From assembly GCF_002412165.1 (NCBI RefSeq), contig NZ_NXIA01000016.1, positions 1-64,000 of the forward strand: a stretch of DNA of 64,000 bases, in the 5' to 3' direction. The notes under the pieces are model-generated. The model was not told the origin of the DNA and searched no databases. It saw only the letters and a program-made list of their open reading frames with translations. This document shows positions 44,382-52,855 of the stretch, piece by piece. Source of the DNA: Curtobacterium sp. 'Ferrero' (GTDB taxonomy: Bacteria > Actinomycetota > Actinomycetes > Actinomycetales > Microbacteriaceae). Position 1 is the first letter of the stretch; each line of letters starts with the position of its first letter. The position numbers were made by a program, and so were the translations under genes.

Positions 44382-45164
44382 CGCGGCCGGCGAGCCGTCG
44401 GGCGCGACACCGAAGCCGCTGACATCGCCCACGAGCTTGGTGTGGTCTGCCGGGATCGGCTCGACCGCGGCGAGGGCGATCTCGGCGGCGAACTCCGACA
44501 CGCTGTAGAGCTTGCCGACCTCCTGCCGACGACCCTCGATCGCACCCGGGTTCAGGCGGTTGAGGAGCGTGGCCGTGATCGTGCCCTCGATCATGTCGCC
44601 GGAGACGACGACGAACTCGATCCCGGCGGCGTCCAGCTGCGGCACGAGCTCGCGGAGCGCGAGTTCGCCGGCGCGCTTGCTCTTCGCGACGGGGACGTAC
44701 TCGTCCATCGTCTCCGCGGTCTCCACGAAGTGGGCCTGGTGGCTGGTGACGAAGACCACCCGCGACCCGGACGGCATGTGCGGCACGGCCGTGCGGAGCA
44801 TGTCGACCTGCGCGTCGCGGTTGAGCCGGAGCGCGTAGTCCTCGCCGAGCCCGGACTCCATGCCGCCGGAAGCGTTGAGCACGAGCAGGTCGATCCCGCC
44901 CCACTCCTCGACGACGCGGTCCACCATGGCCTGCACGGAGTCGTGGTCGGTGAGGTCGGCACCGATCGCGAGCGCGGATCCTCCGGCGTCGACGATCTTC
45001 TGGGCGATCTGCTCGGCACGCTTGGCCTTGTTCCGGTAGTTGACGACGACCTTCGCGCCGGCCTCGGCCAGGTACCCGACCGTGTCGGCGCCGATGCCGC
45101 GGGACGATCCCGTCACGAGGGCACGCTTGTCGGCGAGGGTTCCGGGGGCGAGGGGGGTGCTCAC
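44379..45164 (-). CDS. SDR-family oxidoreductase
   Basis: The 261-residue classical-size SDR has the NADP-type loop VTGSSRGIG, NYRNKAKRAEQ (basic residues that favour NADP), LVLNASGG, a catalytic serine in VFVTSHQAHF, and Tyr-Lys in EYVPVAKSKRAGE. The tyrosine-to-lysine spacing is Y-x4-K to the first lysine instead of Y-x3-K, a variation I recall in an actinobacterial subgroup. The substrate is unknown. GTG 45164 is preceded by AGGAG. It diverges from the NfeD gene. Confidence 0.82.
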   Translation of the reverse strand: MSTPLAPGTLADKRALVTGSSRGIGADTVGYLAEAGAKVVVNYRNKAKRAEQIAQKIVDAGGSALAIGADLTDHDSVQAMVDRVVEEWGGIDLLVLNASGGMESGLGEDYALRLNRDAQVDMLRTAVPHMPSGSRVVFVTSHQAHFVETAETMDEYVPVAKSKRAGELALRELVPQLDAAGIEFVVVSGDMIEGTITATLLNRLNPGAIEGRRQEVGKLYSVSEFAAEIALAAVEPIPADHTKLVGDVSGFGVAPDGSPAA

Positions 45165-45243
45165 AGTCGTGCTCCTGGTGGGTCGGATGTCTCGATGCCG
45201 CAACGAGCCTACCGTCCACCACCCGTTCGTCGGTCGTCGTTGA

Positions 45244-45249
45244 TATGTT
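45244..45249 (+). promoter_or_regulatory. Probable -10 hexamer of the NfeD-SPFH operon
   Basis: TATGTT stands in an AT-richer patch and gives a leader of about 60 nt ending with GGGAGGGAG. Confidence 0.4.
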
Positions 45250-45316
45250 GAACGGAGTTGGACCGGCCGTCGCGACGCAGCGAGAGAGCCGCGCGCGACC
45301 GAGGGAGGGAGATCGC

Positions 45317-45790
45317 GTGAACGGAACGGACTGGGTCCAGACCATCGTCTGGATCGGCCTGGTGTTGATCCTGGGCGTGGTCGAGATCTTCACGCTCGAC
45401 TTCATCTTCATCATGCTCGCCGCGGGAGCCGCGGGCGGGCTGGTGGCAGCCCTGCTCGGAGCACCGTGGTGGGCATCCGCACTCATCGCGGCGGCCGTGG
45501 CCCTCCTGCTGCTCTTCCTGGTCCGGCCCCGGGTCCTCCACGCCCTGAACCGTGGAGCCGACCCCCACCGCACCGGGGTGGAGGCCCTGGTCGGGTTGAC
45601 CGGCACCGTCGCGGTGGCGTTCACCTCCTCCGGCCCCGGTCAGGTGCGGCTCGCCAACGGCGAGACCTGGAGCGCCCGCCTCGCGGGCACGTCCACCGAA
45701 CGTCTGCCCGCCCTGGGCACCCCCGTCGTCGTCGAGTCCATCGAGGGTTCGACCGCCGTCGTCCGCATCGACCAGAAAGCCGTCTCATGA
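45317..45790 (+). CDS. NfeD-family membrane protein
   Basis: The 157-residue protein has three or four membrane helices (about 8-25, 30-55 and 58-80) and a C-terminal OB-fold (VEALVGLTGTVAVAFTSSGPGQVRLANGETWSARL), the short NfeD1b form. NfeD proteins pair with flotillin/stomatin-like SPFH proteins in membrane microdomains. GTG 45317 follows GGGAGGGAG at a spacing of 5; an ATG at 45245 lies in the promoter. It overlaps the SPFH gene by 4 nt, which supports the pairing. Confidence 0.85.
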   Translation: MNGTDWVQTIVWIGLVLILGVVEIFTLDFIFIMLAAGAAGGLVAALLGAPWWASALIAAAVALLLLFLVRPRVLHALNRGADPHRTGVEALVGLTGTVAVAFTSSGPGQVRLANGETWSARLAGTSTERLPALGTPVVVESIEGSTAVVRIDQKAVS

Positions 45791-46938
45791 CCACCCTCTC
45801 AACGGGGACGATCCTGCTCTTCCTGCTCATCCTCGTCGTCGTCATCTTCGTGATCGTCGTGCTCGCCCGAGCGATCCGGATCGTGCCGCAGGCGACCGCG
45901 GGCATCGTGGAACGGCTCGGCAAGTACCACAAGACGCTCAGCCCGGGGCTGAACCTGCTGGTCCCCTTCATCGACCGCCTGCGCCCGCTCATCGACATGC
46001 GCGAGCAGGTGGTCTCGTTCCCGCCGCAGCCCGTGATCACCGAGGACAACCTCGTCGTGTCGATCGACACGGTCGTCTACTTCCAGGTGACCGACGCCCG
46101 GGCGGCGACGTACGAGATCGCCAACTACCTCGGAGCGGTCGAGCAGCTCACCACGACCACCCTCCGCAACGTCGTCGGCGGTCTGAACCTCGAAGAGGCC
46201 CTGACCAGCCGCGACAACATCAACGGTCAGCTCCGCGTCGTCCTCGACGAGGCGACCGGCAAGTGGGGCATCCGCGTCGGCCGCGTCGAGCTGAAGGCGA
46301 TCGAGCCGCCCGTGTCGATCCAGGACGCCATGGAGCAGCAGCTGCGTGCCGAGCGGAACCGACGCGCCGCGATCCTGCAGGCCGAGGGCACGAAGCAGTC
46401 GCAGATCCTCGAAGCCGAGGGGCAGCGGCAGGCAGCGATCCTCCAGGCGGAGGGTGATGCCAAGGCGCAGGTCCTCCGGGCCGAGGGCGAGGCCCAGGCT
46501 ATCGCCACGGTCTTCGACGCCATCCACACCGGCGACCCGGACGAGAAGCTGCTGTCCTACCAGTACCTCCAGACCTTGCCGAAGCTCGCGGAGGGCACGG
46601 CCAACAAGCTGTGGATGATCCCGAGCGAGTTCACGAAGGCGCTGTCCGGCATCGCCGAGGGCTTCACCGCCCCGCGCGGCGGGGGCGCTCCGGCCGCCGG
46701 CGGCGACGCGGATGGCGACTTCCTGGCGCGGATCTCCAAGCTGGCGAACGAGAGCCTGGCGAACACGGCGGCGGCCGACGCAGCCACCGCGGCGGCGGCT
46801 CGTCCCGACGCCACGGCAGCGGACATCGTGCCGGACTCCGGCCTCGACGAGCGGCTCGCGGAGTCCGACAAGAGCGTCGACGCCCGTCTCGCCGCTGCCG
46901 ACGAGGAGACGTCGAGCCAGCTCGGCGACACGAAGTAG
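45787..46938 (+). CDS. SPFH/stomatin-like membrane protein (QmcA family)
   Basis: The 383-residue protein has one N-terminal membrane helix (LLFLLILVVVIFVIVVLARAI), an SPFH/Band 7 domain (AGIVERLGKYHKTLSPGLNLLVPFID and following), a coiled coil of A-E-G repeats (LQAEGTKQSQILEAEGQRQA) and a C-terminal Ala/Asp-rich tail. It should oligomerise in the membrane and regulate protease access or lipid domains with the upstream NfeD protein. The stop codon lies in a 16-bp tandem repeat. Confidence 0.9.
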   Translation: MTTLSTGTILLFLLILVVVIFVIVVLARAIRIVPQATAGIVERLGKYHKTLSPGLNLLVPFIDRLRPLIDMREQVVSFPPQPVITEDNLVVSIDTVVYFQVTDARAATYEIANYLGAVEQLTTTTLRNVVGGLNLEEALTSRDNINGQLRVVLDEATGKWGIRVGRVELKAIEPPVSIQDAMEQQLRAERNRRAAILQAEGTKQSQILEAEGQRQAAILQAEGDAKAQVLRAEGEAQAIATVFDAIHTGDPDEKLLSYQYLQTLPKLAEGTANKLWMIPSEFTKALSGIAEGFTAPRGGGAPAAGGDADGDFLARISKLANESLANTAAADAATAAAARPDATAADIVPDSGLDERLAESDKSVDARLAAADEETSSQLGDTK

Positions 46939-46963
46939 GGGCGACACGAAGTAGGGGCGACAC
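46924..46963. repeat. 16-bp tandem repeat spanning the SPFH stop codon
   Basis: GGCGACACGAAGTAG is duplicated as GGGCGACACGAAGTAG and begun a third time. The first copy encodes the final residues GDTK and the stop, and the second repeats the stop out of frame. Confidence 0.75.
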
Positions 46964-47017
46964 CGAGGCGACCGGTTCACGACGAGCTGCCGACACGGAC
47001 AGACGCCCACACGAACA

Positions 47018-47052
47018 GACGCCCGCCCCCGATCCGATTGGGGGCGGGCGTC
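47018..47052. terminator. Bidirectional terminator between SPFH and rbpA genes
   Basis: Perfect 13-bp arms GACGCCCGCCCCC and GGGGGCGGGCGTC flank a 9-nt AT-richer loop. Confidence 0.88.
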
Positions 47053-47070
47053 GTCGTCGTGCGGGCCGGC

Positions 47071-47421
47071 TCAGGCGCCGCGTCGAGCGCGCAGGTACTG
47101 CAACCGCTCCTGGAGCAGCTCCTCGAGTTCCTCACGCGAGCGACGTTCGAGCAGCATGTCCCAGTGGGTCCTGGGCGCCTTCACGTCCTCCTCGGCCACC
47201 TCGACGGGCACGCCGTCGTCGCCGAGCAGACGGCCCTCCCGGCCGGAGCGGGGATCGGACCACGTCGACGGGACCTCGGCATCTGCCGCGAAGATCACGT
47301 CGAACGTCTCACCCGAGCCGCTTTGGTAGACCGCACGCTTGCGGTCCGAGAGCTCGACGCCCTCCTCGCTCTGGAGACTCTGACTCCCGAGCCGCATCCC
47401 GCGGAGACTCCGATCAGCCAT
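47071..47421 (-). CDS. rbpA: RNA polymerase-binding protein RbpA
   Basis: The 116-residue actinobacterial transcription factor binds group 1 and 2 sigma factors and stabilises open complexes. It begins MADRSLRGMRLGSQSL and ends with the sigma-interacting helix in the RTHWDMLLERRSREELEEL region. The central RbpA core has no cysteines, so it is the zinc-free type as in mycobacteria. AAGGAG precedes the ATG. Confidence 0.95.
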   Translation of the reverse strand: MADRSLRGMRLGSQSLQSEEGVELSDRKRAVYQSGSGETFDVIFAADAEVPSTWSDPRSGREGRLLGDDGVPVEVAEEDVKAPRTHWDMLLERRSREELEELLQERLQYLRARRGA

Positions 47422-47544
47422 GTCTGTGCTCCTTCCGCTCGTCCTGCCCTCCCCAACACTGTCCCACCCGCACCCGTTCCCCCACCCGGTGCATTCACAG
47501 TGCGTTCCCAGTGGCCGACTGCGTGGCCCGGTCCGACCGTGCGC

Positions 47545-49206
47545 TCAGGAGCGTCGGCGGCGCCACGGGGCGCAGGCGAGCAGCACGAGCAGGCCGCCCA
47601 GGCACAGCACCAGGGAGAGGTCGCCGGAGAACCGGGTCGCCGGCGTCGTCGACGTGCCGAGCGGGACGTCCGTCACCATCGACGTGGCCGTGTACGCAGG
47701 CACCCGATCGATCGTCCGCCCGGACGGGTCGATCACCTGCGAAGCACCGACCGTCGAGATGTTGACGAGGGACCGACCCGTCTCGATCGCCCGCATCCGG
47801 GCGATCTCGAGCTGCTGGAGGTTCTCGTCGGTGCCGTCGAAGTCGGCGTTGTTCGTCTGCGCGAGGATGACCTGCGCTCCCCCGCGCGCCATGTCGGTCG
47901 TCAGCCCGTCGTCGACGATGTCGAAGCAGATGGCGATGCCGGCCTGGATCCCGCCGACCGGCAGGACGTTCGGCTTGGTGCCCGGGGTGTAGTCCCGCTG
48001 CAACAACCCGATCAACGACGGCGCGAGCTTCGAGAAGAACCACCGGTCGGGGACGTACTCGCCGAACGGCACGGGCCGCTTCTTGTCGTACGACGACTGC
48101 CACCCGTCGGTCGTCCACACGAAGGACGTGTTGTGCAGCACCCCCGACGACGTCTGCGTGATCGCTCCGGCGACGAGTGGCACGTGCATCGTGTCGACGA
48201 CCGAGTCGAGGGCCGAGGCCACCACTGGTTGCTGCCGCGGGTCGTACTCGGCCGACGCCTCGGGCCAGACCACGAAGTCGACGCCCTTCGCGGCGAGGTC
48301 GGTCGCGGCCACCTGCGCGGCCAACACCTCGCCGGGTGCGGCACCGTCGAAGTACCCGGCCGGGCCGTTGCCCTGCACGGACTCCACGCGGACGGTCCCG
48401 CGCACCGCGGTCGGCCACGCCGGGACGGCGAGCACCGCGGCCACGAGCAGGCCGGCCGTCGCGACACGGAACGGGGCGCGCACGGACAGCCCGGGACCGG
48501 AGGGGACGACCACGACCAACGACACCACGACGGCGACGCAGTAGACGACCACGAACGTCAGCCCGAGGACCCCGACGTACGCGGCGAGGTGCGCGAACGG
48601 CCCCTGCGACTGCGACAGCCCGATGCGGCCCCACGCGAAGCCGCCGTACGGCCAGCTGCCGGAGAACCACTCCCGCCCCGTCCAGAGCGCGGCGACGACG
48701 GCCGGCAGCCCCCACACCCGCCCGGCCGTGGACGGGACGGCCCGGGCCACCCACCGGTAGGCGAGCGCGATCGCGACGCTGCCGAGCGCGAGGTAGGCCG
48801 CCTCGAAGAGCGCCAGCGCGAACCACGGCACCGGGCCGAGGTACCGTCCTGCCCACGAGATCGCCGGTACCCAGAACGCGACGCCGCCGAGGTAGCCGAG
48901 CCACGCCGCGCGGCGCGCACGTTGCCCCATCACCGCGACGAGGAGGCACGCGACCGCCGGGTAGGCGAGGAACCACCAGCCCGGTGACGGGAACGAGAGC
49001 GCGAGGAGCAGCCCGCCGATCACCGCCAGGGGGAACGCGACGCCGACCGGCACCGGCCCGAACGGGCCCGCGGGCAGAGTGGTCCCCGTCCCGGGCGCGC
49101 CGGCACCCCGCTGTCCGGCAACACGCCGTCCTGCACCGCGCCGACCCGCTCCACGCGCGCGGGAGCCGTGGACCTGCGGACGCGCAGCGGACTCGCGGAC
49201 GGACAC
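47545..49206 (-). CDS. lnt: Apolipoprotein N-acyltransferase
   Basis: The 553-residue membrane enzyme adds the third acyl chain to lipoproteins. About six to eight membrane helices precede and one follows a nitrilase-like extracytoplasmic domain with the E-K-C catalytic residues in VVWPEAS, YDKKRPVPFGEYVP and IAICFDIV. The first 40 residues are Arg/Gly-rich. GTG 49206 is preceded by GGGAGG at a spacing of 4, and that ribosome site is part of a GACGGGAGGCACGGTG motif shared with repeat family B. It starts 11 nt after helY, so both are probably one transcript. Confidence 0.9.
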   Translation of the reverse strand: MSVRESAARPQVHGSRARGAGRRGAGRRVAGQRGAGAPGTGTTLPAGPFGPVPVGVAFPLAVIGGLLLALSFPSPGWWFLAYPAVACLLVAVMGQRARRAAWLGYLGGVAFWVPAISWAGRYLGPVPWFALALFEAAYLALGSVAIALAYRWVARAVPSTAGRVWGLPAVVAALWTGREWFSGSWPYGGFAWGRIGLSQSQGPFAHLAAYVGVLGLTFVVVYCVAVVVSLVVVVPSGPGLSVRAPFRVATAGLLVAAVLAVPAWPTAVRGTVRVESVQGNGPAGYFDGAAPGEVLAAQVAATDLAAKGVDFVVWPEASAEYDPRQQPVVASALDSVVDTMHVPLVAGAITQTSSGVLHNTSFVWTTDGWQSSYDKKRPVPFGEYVPDRWFFSKLAPSLIGLLQRDYTPGTKPNVLPVGGIQAGIAICFDIVDDGLTTDMARGGAQVILAQTNNADFDGTDENLQQLEIARMRAIETGRSLVNISTVGASQVIDPSGRTIDRVPAYTATSMVTDVPLGTSTTPATRFSGDLSLVLCLGGLLVLLACAPWRRRRS

Positions 49207-49217
49207 CGTGCCTCCCG

Positions 49218-51662
49218 TCAGACCGTCGCGTACGCGACGATGCCGCGCCGCACCGCATCCGTCGCGCGTCGCGCGGTCTGGGCGAGATCGTCGTCAGCGG
49301 CGTTCCGGATCTGGTCGAGGAGGTCGATGACCTGCTTCGACCAGCGGACGAAGTCGCCGGCGGGCATGTCGAGCGTCCGGAGGACGTCGTCGAGCGCGGA
49401 GCCGGAGGCCCAGCGGAACATGCCGACGGCCATCGCGGGCGTCGGCGGCTGCGACCCCGCGAGCCGGGCGTCCCGCTCGATGTCGTCCAGCCGCGACCAG
49501 ATGGTGAGGGTCTCATCGAGCGCGGGGCGGAAGGCGCCGCGCGGGAGCGCGTGCTCCGTGCCGGGCGCGTCCTCGCGGCGGGGTTGGTAGACGATCGTGG
49601 CCGCCATCGCGGCGAGCTGCGCCGGGGTGAGTTCCGTCCAGACATCGGCCTCGAGACACTCGGCGACCAGCAGGTCCCGGTCGCCGTAGATGCGCTGCAG
49701 GCGACGCCCACCGGCGGCGACCGTGGCCTCGCCGTCGCCGGTCGCGACGAGGTAGCCGAGCTGGAGCAGCACGTCGGTGACCCGGTCGAAGGTCGTCGCC
49801 ACCGCGCCGGTCCGGGACCGGATCTGGTGCACGAGCTTGTCGTTGGCGCGCTTGAGCTTGTACCAGCGCTCCGCCCAGCGGGCATGGGCCTCGCGGTCCG
49901 GGCAGGCGTGGCAGGGGTGGCGCTGGAGGCGGCGCCGGACGTCGGTGATCGCCGCCTGCCGTTCCGCACGGGCACCGTGGGAGGCCTCGCGTCCGCCGGG
50001 GACGTTCGTGCGCTCGAGGTCGGAGAGCTCGCGTCGGAGTGCCGCGTACTCGGTGAAGTCGCCGAGGTGACAGGTCATCGCCTGCTGGTAGCCCTCGAGC
50101 GACTCCTGCTGCGACCGCACCTTGCGGGCGAGGTCGACCACGGACCGGTCCGCCTGGAACTGCGCGAACGAGGTCTCGAGGACCTCACGTGTCCGGGCGC
50201 GGCCGAACTGGTCGATCAGGTTGACGGCCATGTTGTAGGTCGGCTTGAACGACGAGTTGAGCGGGTAGGTCCGCCGACTCGCGAGCGACGCGACCGCCTG
50301 CGGGTCGAGCCCGTCGCTCCACTGGATGACCGAGTGGCCCTCGACGTCGATCCCGCGGCGCCCGGCACGGCCGGTCAGCTGGGTGTACTCCCCCGGCGTG
50401 ATCGGGACGCGGGCCTCGCCGTTGAACTTCTCGAGCTTCTCCAACACCACCGTGCGTGCCGGCATGTTGACCCCGAGGGCCAGGGTCTCGGTGGCGAAGA
50501 CCACCTTGAGCAGCTTGCGCTGGAAGAGGTCCTCGACCACCTCCTTGAACGCCGGCAGCAGTCCGGCGTGATGTGCCGCCACCCCGCGCTCGAGTCCTTC
50601 CAGCCATTCCCAGTAGCCGAGCACGGCGAGGTCCTCGTCGAGGAGGGTGCGGCAGTGGTACTCCGCCGTCTCGCGGATCTCCCGCCGCTCCTGCGAGGTC
50701 GTCAGCGACAGCCCCGAGCGCAGCACGTTCCGGACACCCTGGTCGCACCCGGCTCGGCTGAACACGAAGAAGATCGCCGGCAGCAGCATCCGGTCGTCCA
50801 GCATGTGGGCGATCTGTTCGCGGTACAGCTTCTCGGTGCGCGGACCGCGGCGGTCGTGGTACCCGCCGCGACCCCGGCCACCACGGTGTCCGCCCCCGTG
50901 CCGTTCGCTGCGGGATGCGCCACCGACGAGCCGCAGGAGCTCCGGGTTGACCCGGTTCGTCGCGGCTGCGCCGCTCGAGTCGAACAGGTCGACCATCTTC
51001 GAGCCGACGAGGACGTGCTGCTCCAGCGGGACCGGGCGGTCCTCGGACACGATGACGTCGGTGTCGCCCCGGACGGTCTGCAGCCAGTCGCCGAACTCCT
51101 CCGCGTTGCTCACCGTCGCGCTCAACGAGACGAGCCGGACCTCGGTCGGCAGGTGGAGGATGACCTCCTCCCACACCGCGCCGCGGAACCGGTCGGCGAG
51201 GTAGTGCACCTCGTCGAGCACCACCCAGGCGAGGTCGTCGAGCAGGTCCGAGTCGGCGTAGATCATGTTGCGGAGGACCTCGGTCGTCATCACGACGACG
51301 CGGGCGCGCGGGTTGGCGTTCGTGTCACCCGTGAGCAGCCCGACCTCGGTCTCCCCGTACACCTGGACGAGCTCGGCGTACTTCTGGTTGCTCAACGCCT
51401 TCATCGGCGTCGTGTAGAACACCTTGGCCGTGGGCTGCCGCATCGCGAGCCAGATGGCGAACTCGGCGACGATCGTCTTGCCGGCACCCGTGGGCGCCGC
51501 GACGAGCACGCTGCGTCCCTGGTCGATGGCACCGCACGCAGCGAGCTGGAACGGGTCGAGGTCGAAGCGCAGGTCGGACCGGAACAGCTCCAGGTTGCGG
51601 GAGCGGCTCCGGACCCTGGCCGCCGCGTAGCGCTCGGCGGGGCTGAGGTCCGAGTTCGTCAC
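49218..51662 (-). CDS. helY: Ski2-like DEAD/DEAH RNA helicase HelY
   Basis: The 814-residue superfamily 2 helicase has Walker A APTGAGKT (56-63), LDEVHYL, SLSATVSNAEEF, motif V/VI in LALGVNMPARTVV and QLTGRAGRRGIDVEG, and a C-terminal DSHCT-type domain (TAMAVGMFRWASGSALDDVL region). A glycine/arginine-rich insertion (about 258-275, with RGGRGRGGYH) lies between the helicase lobes. It overlaps tatC by 4 nt (GTGA). The helY-tatC linkage is conserved in actinobacteria. Confidence 0.92.
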   Translation of the reverse strand: MTNSDLSPAERYAAARVRSRSRNLELFRSDLRFDLDPFQLAACGAIDQGRSVLVAAPTGAGKTIVAEFAIWLAMRQPTAKVFYTTPMKALSNQKYAELVQVYGETEVGLLTGDTNANPRARVVVMTTEVLRNMIYADSDLLDDLAWVVLDEVHYLADRFRGAVWEEVILHLPTEVRLVSLSATVSNAEEFGDWLQTVRGDTDVIVSEDRPVPLEQHVLVGSKMVDLFDSSGAAATNRVNPELLRLVGGASRSERHGGGHRGGRGRGGYHDRRGPRTEKLYREQIAHMLDDRMLLPAIFFVFSRAGCDQGVRNVLRSGLSLTTSQERREIRETAEYHCRTLLDEDLAVLGYWEWLEGLERGVAAHHAGLLPAFKEVVEDLFQRKLLKVVFATETLALGVNMPARTVVLEKLEKFNGEARVPITPGEYTQLTGRAGRRGIDVEGHSVIQWSDGLDPQAVASLASRRTYPLNSSFKPTYNMAVNLIDQFGRARTREVLETSFAQFQADRSVVDLARKVRSQQESLEGYQQAMTCHLGDFTEYAALRRELSDLERTNVPGGREASHGARAERQAAITDVRRRLQRHPCHACPDREAHARWAERWYKLKRANDKLVHQIRSRTGAVATTFDRVTDVLLQLGYLVATGDGEATVAAGGRRLQRIYGDRDLLVAECLEADVWTELTPAQLAAMAATIVYQPRREDAPGTEHALPRGAFRPALDETLTIWSRLDDIERDARLAGSQPPTPAMAVGMFRWASGSALDDVLRTLDMPAGDFVRWSKQVIDLLDQIRNAADDDLAQTARRATDAVRRGIVAYATV

Positions 51663-52480
51663 AGTCCGTACTCTTCGTCCAGCTTCGCCTGCCGCTTCGC
51701 CATGCGTCGATCATGCACCCACGCGACTGCGCACGCGGCGATGTACAGCACCACCATCGGCACCGCGAGCAGGAACATCGAGATGACGTCGGCCGACGGG
51801 GTCACCATCGCGCAGAACACGAGGATGCAGAGGATCGCGACCCGCCACGACTTGATGATCGCCGATGCCGACAGCACCCCGACGAAGTTGAGCAGCACCA
51901 GGAACACCGGCAGCACGAACGCGATGCCGACCGCCACGATGAGCTTGATGACGAAGTTGTAGTAGGCCTTCGCGTCGACGATCGAGGTGTCCTGGCTCGA
52001 CACGAAGCTGCCGAGGATCTGCACGACGTGCGGGAGGATGTACCACCCGAACCAGCACCCGGCGAAGAACAGCGGGATCGCGGTGCCGAGGAAGCCGAAC
52101 ACGTACTGCTTCTCGCGCCGCACGAGCGCCGGCACGATGAACGCCCAGATCTGGTACAGCCACACCGGGCTCGAGATGACGATGCCGATCGTGATCGCGA
52201 TCTGCAGCCGGAGGTCGAAGGCCCCGGTGATCATCGGGAAGTTCAGTTCCGCCGTGTGCCCGCCGACCTCGGCCAACTGCTGGACGGGCTGACGGAGGGC
52301 GTCGAGGACGAACGGGGTCAGGAACCACCCGCCGACCGCGCAGACGACGACTGCGATCACCGCGCGGAACAGGCGGTTGCGCAGCTCGATCAGGTGCTGC
52401 CCGAGCGACATGCGGCCTTCGGCGTCCTTCTTCGGTCGCCCGGGCCGCTTCGCTCGCCCGCTTGCGGTCGTCGAAGCCAT
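51659..52480 (-). CDS. tatC: Twin-arginine translocase subunit TatC
   Basis: The 273-residue protein has six membrane helices, the N-terminal MSLGQHLIELRNRLFRAV (the conserved HLxELRxR signal-binding segment) and the conserved glutamate in FGWYILPHV and neighbouring loops. It recognises twin-arginine signal peptides. ATG 52480 is 6 nt after TAAGAT, so it appears to be leaderless with its own promoter. The tatA gene usually found directly upstream is missing; repeats fill the gap. Confidence 0.94.
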   Translation of the reverse strand: MASTTASGRAKRPGRPKKDAEGRMSLGQHLIELRNRLFRAVIAVVVCAVGGWFLTPFVLDALRQPVQQLAEVGGHTAELNFPMITGAFDLRLQIAITIGIVISSPVWLYQIWAFIVPALVRREKQYVFGFLGTAIPLFFAGCWFGWYILPHVVQILGSFVSSQDTSIVDAKAYYNFVIKLIVAVGIAFVLPVFLVLLNFVGVLSASAIIKSWRVAILCILVFCAMVTPSADVISMFLLAVPMVVLYIAACAVAWVHDRRMAKRQAKLDEEYGL

Positions 52481-52486
52481 GCGCCG

Positions 52487-52492
52487 ATCTTA
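52487..52492 (-). promoter_or_regulatory. -10 hexamer of tatC, leaderless
   Basis: TAAGAT on the minus strand ends 6 nt before the ATG. Confidence 0.5.
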
Positions 52493-52542
52493 CGGGACGG
52501 GTCCGACAGCCAGGTGCGTCCGGTGGGGTCGGTGGAGCGGAC

Positions 52543-52584
52543 GGACGGGAGGCGCGGTGCGGATCCGTCACGTGCCTCCCGTCC
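52543..52584. repeat. Family B palindrome, degenerate copy
   Basis: GGACGGGAGGC (52543-52553) pairs with GCCTCCCGTCC (52574-52584). The inner part has GCGGTGC on the left but ACGT on the right, so the copy is decayed. Confidence 0.7.
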
Positions 52585-52678
52585 GGCGCGGCGCGGGCGG
52601 GCGGCGGCGGGGGGCGGCGGGCGCGTGGGTCGGGTCGGGTCGGGCGGCGTTCGAGCCCATCACACCCGGAGTAGGTTG

Positions 52679-52729
52679 CCGAATCGCTCGTAGGAGGTCG
52701 GAAAGAACGACCACCTACGAGCGATTCGG
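52679..52729. repeat. Hairpin with 22-bp arms upstream of tatC
   Basis: Left arm CCGAATCGCTCGTAGG-A-GGTCG (52679-52700) pairs with CGACC-A-CCTACGAGCGATTCGG (52708-52729), with one A-A mismatch and the loop GAAAGAA. Its right arm is also the first unit of the 19-bp array. Confidence 0.85.
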
Positions 52730-52786
52730 TCACCCACGAGCGAATCGGTCACCCACGAGCGATTCGGCAACGTACGAGCGGAACGG
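52711..52786. repeat. 19-bp tandem array, four units
   Basis: Units at 52711, 52730, 52749 and 52768 share (C/G)TACGAGCGATTCGG or CCACGAGCGAATCGG; the second and third differ at one base and the fourth is diverged. ACGAGCGAWTCGG is the common core. Confidence 0.8.
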
Positions 52787-52831
52787 CACACGGCGCGCAA
52801 GCACACGGCACGCAGGCACACGGCGCGCAAG
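52787..52831. repeat. 15-bp tandem array, three units
   Basis: CACACGGCGCGCAAG, CACACGGCACGCAGG and CACACGGCGCGCAAG follow the 19-bp array directly and end 24 bp from the pafC stop codon. Confidence 0.8.
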
Positions 52832-52855
52832 CCTACGGGCGACGCGGGGGCGGCG

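Larger units (their letters stand above)
52481..52855. other. 375-bp gap in the tatA position, filled by repeats
   Basis: In many actinobacteria the order is pafB-pafC-tatA-tatC-helY. Here no frame in either direction between pafC and tatC encodes a TatA-like start with a hydrophobic helix. The gap holds a family B palindrome, a run of GGGTC units, a 22-bp hairpin, a 19-bp repeat and a 15-bp repeat. Confidence 0.7.

Noticed and set aside
48177-51962. A 1261-codon open frame on the plus strand
   Set aside because: It lies opposite lnt and helY and has Arg/Pro-rich, low-complexity translation typical of antisense frames at high G+C. No motif is present.
52481-52855. A hidden tatA gene
   Set aside because: All frames were read for a short hydrophobic helix followed by an amphipathic helix; none is present.
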